This document shows, in pieces, positions 54,536 through 64,000 of a DNA stretch of 64,000 nt (position 1 is the first letter of the stretch; each line of letters starts with the position of its first letter). The notes below the pieces were generated by a model. It searched no databases. It worked only from the letters and a program-made list of their open reading frames with translations, and was not told where the DNA came from. Both the position numbers and the translations under genes were made by a program. Source of the stretch: Streptomyces atroolivaceus (GTDB lineage: Bacteria; Actinomycetota; Actinomycetes; Streptomycetales; Streptomycetaceae); contig NZ_JNXG01000002.1 of assembly GCF_000717025.1 (NCBI RefSeq), positions 1,116,001 through 1,180,000 of the forward strand. Direction: 5' to 3'.

Positions 54536-54687
54536 CAGGACCGAGCCTAAGGTTCACGACTGACATCGCTCACATGGTTTTCCGGTCACACGCCGTGGGT
54601 CGCAGTGCTCTGTCAACCGATCGGCTGATGCCGGTCCGAGCGGGACGGCGGATACCGGCGCCGCCCGCCCGCCGGAATCCTTGCGGC

Positions 54688-55596
54688 ATGGCAATCATCG
54701 AAGTGGACGGGGTCCACAAGGCCTACGGAGGCCGACCCGCTGTCGACGGGGTGAGCTTCACCGTCGACGAGGGGGAGATCTTCGGGATCCTCGGCCCCAA
54801 CGGGGCCGGAAAGACCACCACGGTCGAATGCGTCGAGGGACTGCGGGTCCCGGACACGGGCACGGTCCGGGTCGCCGGCATGGACCCCGCCGTCGACCGC
54901 CACGCGGTCACCCAACTGCTGGGCGCGCAGCTCCAGGAGAGTGAACTGCAGCCCAAGCTGACCGTGCGGGAGGCACTGGAGCTCTACAGCGCCTTCTATC
55001 CCAGGCCCGCCGAGTGGCGTGCGCTGGCCGAACGGCTCGGGCTCGACGGCCACCTCGACCGCCGCTTCGCCAAGCTCTCCGGTGGCCAGAAGCAGCGCCT
55101 GTTCATCGCGCTCGCCCTCATCGGCAACCCCCGTGTGGTCGTGCTGGACGAACTGACCACCGGCCTCGACCCACGGGCCCGCAGGGACACCTGGCGGCTG
55201 ATCGAGGAGATCCGGGACAGCGGTGTGACCGTCCTGCTGGTCACCCACTTCATGGAGGAGGCCCAACGGCTCTGCGACCGGGTCGCGGTGATCGACAAGG
55301 GCCGCGTCGTGGCGCTCGATACCCCCGGCGGGCTGATCGGCGGGGCGGCGGGATCGACCGCCATCTCCTTCACCCCGTCGGAGCCGATCGCGTACGCCGA
55401 ACTCGAGACGCTGCCTGGCGCCGTATCCGTCGACGTGACCGGCTCCGACGGCCGGGTGGTCATCCACGGTACGGACGACACCGCCAACGCCGTGATCACC
55501 CTTCTGGCCCGCCGCCACATCACCGCCCGTCAGCTGCGCGTCGCCGAGGCCGGCCTGGACGACGTCTTCCTCGACCTCACGGAACAGGCCTCATGA
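54688..55596 (+). CDS. ABC-2-type transporter, ATP-binding protein
   Basis: A 302-residue ATPase. Walker A is GPNGAGKTTT, the Q loop GAQLQESEL, the signature LSGGQKQRL, Walker B VVVLDELTTGLDP and the H loop LLVTHFMEEA. The C-terminal extension is typical of DrrA-like drug or lipid exporters. The chosen ATG at 54688 starts the ATPase domain directly. The stop overlaps the permease start (ATGA). It is followed by a two-component system in the same direction, a frequent antibiotic-response arrangement. Confidence 0.93.
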   Translation: MAIIEVDGVHKAYGGRPAVDGVSFTVDEGEIFGILGPNGAGKTTTVECVEGLRVPDTGTVRVAGMDPAVDRHAVTQLLGAQLQESELQPKLTVREALELYSAFYPRPAEWRALAERLGLDGHLDRRFAKLSGGQKQRLFIALALIGNPRVVVLDELTTGLDPRARRDTWRLIEEIRDSGVTVLLVTHFMEEAQRLCDRVAVIDKGRVVALDTPGGLIGGAAGSTAISFTPSEPIAYAELETLPGAVSVDVTGSDGRVVIHGTDDTANAVITLLARRHITARQLRVAEAGLDDVFLDLTEQAS

Positions 55597-56372
55597 CCAT
55601 GACCACGGCCCCCACCACGAACAGGGCCCGCCCGGCCCCGCTCGCCGCCGTCCTCAGGACGGAGACCCGGCTCTTCCTGCGTGAACCCGGCAGCCTGTTC
55701 TGGATCCTCGTCTTCCCGACCGCCCTGATGACGATCCTCGGTCTGATCCCGTCCTTCCGGGAGCCCGACGACGCCCTGGGAGGCCGCAGCGTCATCGACC
55801 TGTACGTACCGGTGGCCGTCCTGCTGGCCATGATCATGGCCGGTCTCCAGGCCATGCCGCCGGTGCTCACCGGATACCGCGAACGGGGCATCCTGCGGCG
55901 GATGTCGGCCACACCGGTACGCCCTTCCGCCCTGCTCACCGCGCAGATCGTCCTGCACGGCGCGGCTTCGCTGGGCTCGTCGGCGCTCGTCATCACCGTC
56001 GGCCGGGTCGCGTTCGGCGTTCCCCTGCCCGGACAGGCCGCCGGCTACCTGCTGGCCCTGCTCCTCGCGGTGGCCTGCGTCCTCGCCCTCGGCGCGACCA
56101 TCTGCGCACTGTCCCGGACGTCCAAGGTCGCCACCGCCGTCGGTTCGGTGGCCTACCTCCTGATGATGTTCACCGCCGGTGTCTGGGTGCCCGTCCAGAC
56201 CATGCCGGACCTGCTGCGCACGATCGTCGAGTTCACCCCGTTCGGTGCCGCCGCCCAGGCCCTGGACCAGGCGGCCTCGGGGAGCTGGCCGGGCTTCGCG
56301 CACCTCGGGGTCATGCTGGTGTGGACGGCCGCGCTGGGCACCGTCTCGACCCGGCTCTTCCGCTGGGAGTGA
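55593..56372 (+). CDS. ABC-2-type transporter, permease
   Basis: A 259-residue DrrB-like permease with six membrane helices. The N-terminal helix is SLFWILVFPTALMTILGLIP. YRERGILRRMSATPVRPSALL is the ABC-2 signature, and the C-terminal part includes LMMFTAGVWVPVQTMPDLL. It pairs with the preceding ATPase to export a hydrophobic compound or lipid of unknown identity. Confidence 0.93.
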   Translation: MTMTTAPTTNRARPAPLAAVLRTETRLFLREPGSLFWILVFPTALMTILGLIPSFREPDDALGGRSVIDLYVPVAVLLAMIMAGLQAMPPVLTGYRERGILRRMSATPVRPSALLTAQIVLHGAASLGSSALVITVGRVAFGVPLPGQAAGYLLALLLAVACVLALGATICALSRTSKVATAVGSVAYLLMMFTAGVWVPVQTMPDLLRTIVEFTPFGAAAQALDQAASGSWPGFAHLGVMLVWTAALGTVSTRLFRWE

Positions 56373-56429
56373 CCCGGGACGTGACGCGGGGGAGACTGGG
56401 GCCCGGACCAGGGGGGGGCGGAGACACCG

Positions 56430-57686
56430 ATGAACGGCGACGGGGCGGCGGCGGAGCGGTTCTACCGGTACGGCCCGTACACCCTTCTGGGCGTCGCCGT
56501 CCTGATGGCCGCCCTGTCCTCCGGGCTCATCGGAATGTCCGGAACGGACGTGTACGCGGCGGCGGCCCTGGTCTCCGCCGCCGTCGCCCTCCAGGTGTGG
56601 TGGGGCAGGGCCCGGCAACTGCCCCCGCACGACCGGGCTGCCCCGGTCTACTACGTGCTGCGGACCGTTCTGGGCTTCGCGCTCTGCTGGTGCAACCCCT
56701 TCTTCTCCATCTACGCCATCGTCGGCTACTTCGACGCCGCCGCACTGCTGCCGCCGCGCTTCGTACGCATCGGGCTGATGTGCACCGCCGTCACGATGGC
56801 CGGGGCGCAGTCCGGCAGCGGTCTGCCGCCGGCCTCCCTCACCAACTGGGTGGCCTTCGGCGCCCTCTTCGCGCTGCACTCCTCCCTCGCCATCCTCTTC
56901 GGCCACATCGGTGCCCGCGAGGAGGAGAAGGCCCGGCGCCAGAGGGAGACCATCTCCGAGCTGGAACTCGCCAACACCCGGTTGGAACAGGCCCTCGCCG
57001 AGAACGCGACCCTGCACGCCCAACTGCTGCTCCAGGCGCGGGAGGCAGGGGTCGACGACGAGCGGCGCCGGCTCGCCGCCGAGATCCACGACACCCTCGC
57101 GCAGGGCCTGGCCGGGATCATCGCCCAGCTCCAGGCCGTCACCTCCACCGGCGACCCCGTCCTGGCCCGGGAGCACCTCGACCGCGCCGCGGGGCTCGCC
57201 AGGCACAGTCTCGGCGAGGCACGGCGCTCGGTGCGCAACCTGGTGCCCGCCGCGCTGGAGGAGGACGACCTGCCCGGTGCGCTGAAGAAGACCGTCACGG
57301 GCTGGGGGGAACGCTCCGGCGTACGGGCGCGGTTCACCGTCACCGGAACCGTCGAACCGCTCCACGACGAGGTCGGCGCCACCCTGCTGCGCATCGCCGA
57401 GGAGGCCCTCGCCAACGCCGCCCGGCACGCCGGGGCGGAACGGGCGGGGGTCACCCTCTCCTACATGGGTGACGAGGTCACCCTGGACGTACGCGACGAC
57501 GGCTGCGGCTTCGACCCGGCCGCCCTGCCCCCGCGCAGCGGCACGGGCGGCTTCGGCCTCGGCGGGATGAGGGCCCGCGCCGAACGGATCGCGGGCACGG
57601 TGGAGATCGAGTCGGAACCCGGACAGGGCACGGCCGTCTCCGCACGGGTGCCCCTGGTCCGGCGTGTCCGACGGGAAGTAGCCTGA
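56430..57686 (+). CDS. NarL-type sensor histidine kinase
   Basis: A 418-residue kinase. Five or six membrane helices fill residues 15-165 and a coiled coil spans about 165-210. Then comes the HisKA_3 motif DDERRRLAAEIHDTLAQGLA, with the phospho-acceptor His in EIHD, and an HATPase domain (EEALANAARHAGA, DVRDDGCGFDP, GTGGFGLGGMRARAERIAG). It follows the ABC permease by 57 bases and the regulator follows by 6, so transporter and regulator form one operon. The membrane sensor resembles antibiotic-stress types. Confidence 0.92.
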   Translation: MNGDGAAAERFYRYGPYTLLGVAVLMAALSSGLIGMSGTDVYAAAALVSAAVALQVWWGRARQLPPHDRAAPVYYVLRTVLGFALCWCNPFFSIYAIVGYFDAAALLPPRFVRIGLMCTAVTMAGAQSGSGLPPASLTNWVAFGALFALHSSLAILFGHIGAREEEKARRQRETISELELANTRLEQALAENATLHAQLLLQAREAGVDDERRRLAAEIHDTLAQGLAGIIAQLQAVTSTGDPVLAREHLDRAAGLARHSLGEARRSVRNLVPAALEEDDLPGALKKTVTGWGERSGVRARFTVTGTVEPLHDEVGATLLRIAEEALANAARHAGAERAGVTLSYMGDEVTLDVRDDGCGFDPAALPPRSGTGGFGLGGMRARAERIAGTVEIESEPGQGTAVSARVPLVRRVRREVA

Positions 57687-57692
57687 CGAGAT

Positions 57693-58349
57693 ATGACTGA
57701 GGCCGAGGGAACCGCGCGCGTCATCACTCTCCTGGTCGTCGACGACCACCCCGTCGTACGGGACGGTCTGCGCGGCATGTTCGCCGCCGCGCCCGGCTTC
57801 GAGGTGCTCGGTGAGGCGGCGGACGGCGTGGCCGCCGTGGAGCTCGTCGGCAGTCTCGACCCCGACGTCGTCCTGATGGACCTGCGGATGCCGGGCGGCG
57901 GGGGCGTGGCGGCCATCGCCGAACTGACCCGGCTCGGCGCCCGGTCCAGGGTGCTCGTCCTCACCACGTACGACACCGATTCCGACACCCTGCCGGCCAT
58001 CGAGGCGGGTGCGACCGGCTATCTGCTCAAGGACGCACCCCGGGACGAGCTCTTCACCGCCGTACGCGCCGCCGCCGACGGCCGCACCGTGCTGTCACCC
58101 GCGGTCGCCTCCCGCCTCGTCTCGCGGGTGCGCACCCCGGCGGCGCCAGGCAACGAGTCGCTGTCCGCGCGTGAGCGCGAGGTTCTCGCGCTCGTCGCGC
58201 GGGGCACGTCGAACCGGGAGATCGCCGCAGAACTGTTCATCAGTGAGGCGACCGTGAAGACCCATCTCACCCATGTCTTCGCCAAGCTGGGCGCGAAGGA
58301 CCGCGCGGCGGCCGTCGCCGTCGCCTACGAGCGCGGCATCCTCGGCTGA
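57693..58349 (+). CDS. NarL/LuxR-type response regulator
   Basis: A 218-residue regulator. The receiver has DDHPVVRDGLRGM, phospho-acceptor Asp in DVVLMDLRMPGGGG, TTYDTDSD and YLLKDAPRDEL. The LuxR helix-turn-helix is LSAREREVLALVARGTSNRE, IAAELFISEATVKTHLTHVFAKLG. It is encoded 6 bases after its kinase and probably controls the upstream ABC-2 genes. It converges with glgX, leaving 6 bases between the stops. Confidence 0.94.
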   Translation: MTEAEGTARVITLLVVDDHPVVRDGLRGMFAAAPGFEVLGEAADGVAAVELVGSLDPDVVLMDLRMPGGGGVAAIAELTRLGARSRVLVLTTYDTDSDTLPAIEAGATGYLLKDAPRDELFTAVRAAADGRTVLSPAVASRLVSRVRTPAAPGNESLSAREREVLALVARGTSNREIAAELFISEATVKTHLTHVFAKLGAKDRAAAVAVAYERGILG

Positions 58350-58355
58350 GCGCCC

Positions 58356-60590
<2,235 letters not shown>

Positions 60591-60744
60591 CTCTCAGCCT
60601 CCTGCGGCTCGTAGGAGCGGCCACCCGCAGAAGGAGTGCACGGCGTCCCGGCCGCGGCCTTCCTGGCGGTGTCCTTCCCTCTGTTCTGCCCACCGGGGGG
60701 CCCGCACTCACGTTTCCCCGGGGCGGCCGCGTCGTTGGGGGAGC

Positions 60745-61962
60745 GTGAACCACGTAGCGAAGAGAGCACGGCCGGGTTCCGCCGCCGTGCTGACATGGGC
60801 AGGACTGTTCACCGTGTTGGCCGTACTGACGGGCTGCACCGGGGCGACGTCGTTCTTCGACAACCGCTCACCCGGGGACGCCATCCGCATCGTCCCCGAG
60901 GACGGCGCCGAGAACGTCGGTGCGGACAGCCGGCTGGAGGTGACCGTCCCCGACGGACGGCTCGAGCGGGTCAAGGTGACCCGGATGGAGGACGCGGAAC
61001 ACCGGGAGGTGCCGGGCCGGATCGCGGAGAACGGCCGTTCATGGGCACCCGAGGACGGCGGGTACCGGCTCGGCCTCGCCGGGAAGTACAGCGTGGAGGC
61101 CGTCGCGGTCGACGGCGACGGCCGTCGCTCGGCCCGCAGCACCTCGTTCACCACGCTGGTGCCCAAGGACCGCTTCATCGGCTACTTCAAGCCGGAGAAC
61201 CGGTCCACCGTGGGCACCGGCATGATCGTCTCGTTCGCCTTCAACCGGGCCGTCACCCGTCGTGCCGCGGTGGAGAAGGCCATCAGGATCACCACGAGAC
61301 CCGAGGTCGAGGTCGTCGGGCACTGGTTCGGGAAGGACCGGCTCGACTTCCGCCCGGCGGCGTACTGGAAGCCGGGCACCGAGGTCACCGTCGACGTGGG
61401 CCTGCGTGATGTGGAGGGTGCGCCGGGGGTGTACGGCAGCCAGCGGAAGAAGATCAGCTTCCGGGTCGGCCGCTCGCAGACGTCCGTGGTGGACGCCCGC
61501 GCCCACACCATGGAGGTGCGCCGCGACGGCGAGGTCGTCAGCACGGTCCCGATCACCGCGGGCGCCGCGAGGACGACCACGTACAACGGGAAGATGGTGG
61601 TGTCCGAGCTGCACGACGTGACCCGCATGGACGGCAGCACCGTCGGCTTCGGCGGCGAGTACGACATCAAGGACGTGCCGCACGCGATCCGGCTGACGAA
61701 GTCGGGCACCTTCCTGCACGGCAACTACTGGGAGTCCCCCGACGTCTTCGGGTCCGAGAACACCAGCCACGGCTGCATCGGGCTGCGTGACGTGAAGGGC
61801 GGCGGTTCGGACACCCCGGCAGGCTGGTTCTTCGAGCGGACGCTCGTGGGCGACGTGGTCGAGGTCGTCAACTCCGCCGACAGGACCGTCGCTCCGGACA
61901 ACGGCCTCGGCGGCTGGAACCTCGGCTGGGCCCGGTGGAAGGCCGGTTCCGCCCTGCGCTGA
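60745..61962 (+). CDS. L,D-transpeptidase lipoprotein (copy 1)
   Basis: A 405-residue lipoprotein. The signal GSAAVLTWAGLFTVLAVLTG precedes the lipobox Cys at about residue 31. Two Ig-like (CopC-type) domains fill about 40-245. The YkuD catalytic domain has HGNYWESPDVFGSENTSHGC, with the active Cys in SHGCIGL, preceded by MRDG-type and GTFLHG segments. Such enzymes make 3-3 cross-links in peptidoglycan on the outer face of the membrane. It starts at GTG 60745. A close paralogue follows. Confidence 0.92.
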   Translation: MNHVAKRARPGSAAVLTWAGLFTVLAVLTGCTGATSFFDNRSPGDAIRIVPEDGAENVGADSRLEVTVPDGRLERVKVTRMEDAEHREVPGRIAENGRSWAPEDGGYRLGLAGKYSVEAVAVDGDGRRSARSTSFTTLVPKDRFIGYFKPENRSTVGTGMIVSFAFNRAVTRRAAVEKAIRITTRPEVEVVGHWFGKDRLDFRPAAYWKPGTEVTVDVGLRDVEGAPGVYGSQRKKISFRVGRSQTSVVDARAHTMEVRRDGEVVSTVPITAGAARTTTYNGKMVVSELHDVTRMDGSTVGFGGEYDIKDVPHAIRLTKSGTFLHGNYWESPDVFGSENTSHGCIGLRDVKGGGSDTPAGWFFERTLVGDVVEVVNSADRTVAPDNGLGGWNLGWARWKAGSALR

Positions 61963-61975
61963 CCCCGGTCCGGTC

Positions 61976-62012
61976 CTGGTGGCCCCGGAGGCACGCTCTC
62001 CGGGGCCACCAG
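61976..62012 (+). terminator. Terminator between the two L,D-transpeptidase genes
   Basis: Perfect 15-bp arms, beginning CTGGTGGCCCCGGAG, around a 7-nt loop, 14 bases after the stop. The two paralogues therefore seem to be transcribed separately. Confidence 0.85.
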
Positions 62013-62164
62013 TCGGTGTTTCGGAACGACTTGGGACGGAACGGTGACATTCCGGGGAAGTTCTCCCCACGCGCGGTGTGATTATCTTGCGCCGAGCGTG
62101 CATGTACAGCGCGCGGGGGTGCGGGCCAGGCGGGGGCCAGGCCGTGCGAGGGGAGAAGACCACA

Positions 62165-63415
62165 TTGAACGGGCAGCCGATATCGGGGGCATGGGCCGGC
62201 GGGGCCGGAGGGCGGCGCGGACGCGGAGCCCGCGGACTCCCCGCACTGGCACTGGGAGCGCTGCTGTTGCTGGTGACCGCGTGCGGCGGCAGCGGGTCCG
62301 CCGCGGAGAAGGACGGCAAGGGAGCGGGAGCGAAGGTCGACGACACCAGCGCCTCGCAGGCGGTCGTGACCATCGCGCCCAAGGACGGCGCCGCCGACGT
62401 GGCGACCAGCGGTGCGCTCAAGGTCTCGGCGGCCGAGGGCAAGCTGAGCACGGTGAAGGTGGCCGACCCCAAGGGCAAAGAGGTCGGGGGCAAGATCGCT
62501 GAGGACGGCCTGAGCTGGGTGCCCGACCGCCACCTGGCCGCCGCGACCAAGTACACGGTGCACGCGGTCGCCAAGGACGACAAGGGCCGCCAGTCGGCGA
62601 AGGACACCAGCTTCACGACGCTGGTCCCGCAGAACACCTTCATCGGCCAGTACACGCCCGAGGACGGCTCGACCGTCGGTGTGGGCATGCCGGTGTCGAT
62701 CCACTTCACCCGCGGCATCACCGAACCGGAGGCCGTGGAGAAGGCGATCAGCGTGACGGCGGAGCCCGCCGTGCGGATCGAGCCCCACTGGTTCGGCAAC
62801 GACCGCCTCGACTTCCGTCCCGAGAAGTACTGGGCGGCGGGCACGAAGGTGACCCTGCGCCTCGACCTCGACGGTGTCGAGGGGCGGCCGGGCGTCTACG
62901 GCAAGCAGGCCAAGACGGTGAAGTTCACGGTCGGCCGCAGCCAGGTCTCCACGGTCGACGCGAGCTCCCACCGGATGAAGGTGGTGCGTGACGGCAAGCA
63001 GATCAAGGACATCCCGATCTCCGCGGGTGCCCCGGCCACGACCACGTACAACGGGCAGATGGTCATCAGCGAGAAGCTCAAGGTGACCCGGATGAACGGT
63101 GACACCGTCGGGTTCGGCGGGGAGTACGACATCAAGGACGTGCCGCACGCGATGCGCCTGTCGACCTCCGGCACCTTCATCCACGGCAACTACTGGGGTG
63201 CGTCGAACATCTTCGGCTCGACGAACACCAGCCACGGCTGTGTCGGTCTGCGGGACGTGCGAGGCGCCTGGGACAGCAAGACTCCCGCCGCCTGGCTCTT
63301 CGACAACTCCCTGATCGGCGACGTCGTCGTCGTCAAGAACTCCAAGGACAAGGTGATCCAGCCGGACAACGGCCTCAACGGCTGGAACATGGACTGGTCG
63401 GAGTGGATCAAGTAG
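62165..63415 (+). CDS. L,D-transpeptidase lipoprotein (copy 2)
   Basis: TTG 62165 with GGGGAGAAG about 8 nt upstream gives 416 residues. The lipoprotein signal LPALALGALLLLVTACGG has lipobox VTAC. Domain order matches copy 1: two Ig-like domains (VVTIAPKDGAADVATSGALK; FTTLVPQNTFIGQYTPEDGS) and a YkuD domain with TFIHGNYWGASNIFGSTNTS and SHGCVGLRDV. Copies 1 and 2 share most motifs, so this is a tandem duplication. It acts in peptidoglycan 3-3 cross-linking. An alternative GTG start lies at 62144. Confidence 0.9.
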   Translation: MNGQPISGAWAGGAGGRRGRGARGLPALALGALLLLVTACGGSGSAAEKDGKGAGAKVDDTSASQAVVTIAPKDGAADVATSGALKVSAAEGKLSTVKVADPKGKEVGGKIAEDGLSWVPDRHLAAATKYTVHAVAKDDKGRQSAKDTSFTTLVPQNTFIGQYTPEDGSTVGVGMPVSIHFTRGITEPEAVEKAISVTAEPAVRIEPHWFGNDRLDFRPEKYWAAGTKVTLRLDLDGVEGRPGVYGKQAKTVKFTVGRSQVSTVDASSHRMKVVRDGKQIKDIPISAGAPATTTYNGQMVISEKLKVTRMNGDTVGFGGEYDIKDVPHAMRLSTSGTFIHGNYWGASNIFGSTNTSHGCVGLRDVRGAWDSKTPAAWLFDNSLIGDVVVVKNSKDKVIQPDNGLNGWNMDWSEWIK

Positions 63416-63437
63416 TTCCGCACCGCTGAAGCGAGCG

Positions 63438-63470
63438 GGGCCCGGTGCTGTGACCAACGGCACCGGGCCC
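63438..63470 (+). terminator. Terminator after the second L,D-transpeptidase gene
   Basis: Perfect 11-bp arms GGGCCCGGTGC and GCACCGGGCCC around an 11-nt loop, followed by TT. Confidence 0.8.
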
Positions 63471-63501
63471 TTCGGCGTTAGTCCTGGTTAACCTGCTCCC
63501 C

Positions 63502-64000
63502 ATGACCGTAACCCTCGAAGTAAGCGACAGCGTCGGCACGATCAGGCTGGACCGCCCGCCGATGAACGCCCTGGACGTCGCCGTCCAGGACCGGCTGCGG
63601 GAACTCGCCGAGGAGGCGGGCCGGCGGGACGACGTGCGGGCGGTGATCCTCTACGGCGGCGAGAAGGTGTTCGCGGCGGGTGCGGACATCAAGGAGATGC
63701 AGGCGATGGACCATACGGCGATGGTCGTACGCTCCAGGGCGCTGCAGGAAGCCTTCACCGCGGTGGCCCGCATCCCCAAGCCCGTGGTCGCGGCCGTCAC
63801 CGGCTACGCCCTGGGCGGTGGCTGCGAACTGGCTCTCTGCGCCGACTTCAGAATCGCCGCGGACAACGCGAAGCTCGGCCAGCCGGAGATCCTGCTGGGG
63901 CTGATTCCCGGGGCCGGCGGCACCCAGCGCCTGGCTCGGCTGGTGGGCCCGTCCAAGGCCAAGGACCTCATCTTCACGGGCCGTCAGGTGAGGGCCGAGG
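63502..64000 (+). CDS. Enoyl-CoA hydratase/isomerase family protein (3' end outside window)
   Basis: The first 166 residues of a crotonase. They show IRLDRPPMNALDVAVQDRL, the oxyanion-hole segment FAAGADIKEMQAMD (with catalytic Gly-Ala-Asp), KPVVAAVTGYALGGGCELAL and CADFRIAADNAKLGQPEILLGLIPGAGG. The Glu in QPEILLG and the second region match genuine hydratases. The gene runs past base 64000. It likely acts in beta-oxidation. No ribosome binding site is clear, and TAACCT at 63489-63494 could give a leaderless start; this is tentative. Confidence 0.93.
   Translation, partial: MTVTLEVSDSVGTIRLDRPPMNALDVAVQDRLRELAEEAGRRDDVRAVILYGGEKVFAAGADIKEMQAMDHTAMVVRSRALQEAFTAVARIPKPVVAAVTGYALGGGCELALCADFRIAADNAKLGQPEILLGLIPGAGGTQRLARLVGPSKAKDLIFTGRQVRAE

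Overview
The window is high-GC chromosomal DNA of a Streptomyces or a very close relative. Third codon positions are almost all G or C, GTG starts are common, genes are packed with 4-base ATGA/GTGA overlaps, and the gene content (GlgE-pathway cluster, isobutyryl-CoA mutase, DUF6230/DUF6114 pair, many lipoproteins and two-component systems) is typical of the genus. From memory, the order resembles the S. coelicolor SCO5403-SCO5459 stretch; I could not check this. I see no tRNA, rRNA, CRISPR array, prophage or intact insertion sequence.

Layout. 1-1.7 kb: end of a response regulator and its sensor kinase. 1.7-4.35 kb: a MarR regulator downstream of three consecutive AIM24-fold genes. 4.5-10.2 kb: small membrane proteins (two DUF3817 paralogues), a thiamine-binding-type protein, a CesA-like glycosyltransferase with altered catalytic motifs, a divergent ArsR-like regulator/MFS exporter pair sharing an operator-like dyad, and a second MarR regulator. 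10.3-14.1 kb: icmA behind a perfect 24-bp palindrome, a TetR regulator, and a thioredoxin-TPR protein with a strong dyad upstream. 14.7-17.3 kb: a secreted DUF6230 / membrane DUF6114 / Asp-Ser-Thr-rich secreted protein operon. 17.5-23.7 kb: a glycolysis/acetate node (pyk, ackA, pta on the minus strand, pfkA divergent). 23.7-28.4 kb: an XRE regulator and a DcuS/DcuR-like two-component system divergent from a dctA-type transporter. 28.5-34.3 kb: lipoproteins, a MerR-thioredoxin pair, a LysE exporter, an SDR enzyme and small hypotheticals. 34.4-45.8 kb: the trehalose/maltose-1-phosphate/alpha-glucan cluster (treS, pep2, glgE, glgB) with divergent glgP. 45.9-49.9 kb: a GAF-PP2C-HATPase signalling protein and a secreted M4 metalloprotease. 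50.9-58.3 kb: a heterodimeric ABC exporter and an ABC-2 transporter followed by a NarL-type two-component system. 58.4-60.6 kb: glgX. 60.7-63.4 kb: two paralogous L,D-transpeptidase lipoproteins. 63.5 kb to the end: a truncated enoyl-CoA hydratase.

How it works together. The best-supported module is storage carbon metabolism. TreS interconverts trehalose and maltose, Pep2 phosphorylates maltose, GlgE extends alpha-glucan from maltose-1-phosphate, GlgB branches it, and GlgP and GlgX break it down. The nearby pfkA, pyk, pta and ackA genes control lower glycolysis and acetate overflow, and the dctA system imports C4-dicarboxylates.

The most interesting unexplained signals are several strong dyads in promoter regions (icmA, the thioredoxin-TPR gene, the DUF6230 operon, the ArsR/MFS pair), a probable leaderless MerR-thioredoxin promoter, short tandem duplications around three stop codons, and two stretches that look like frameshifted genes.
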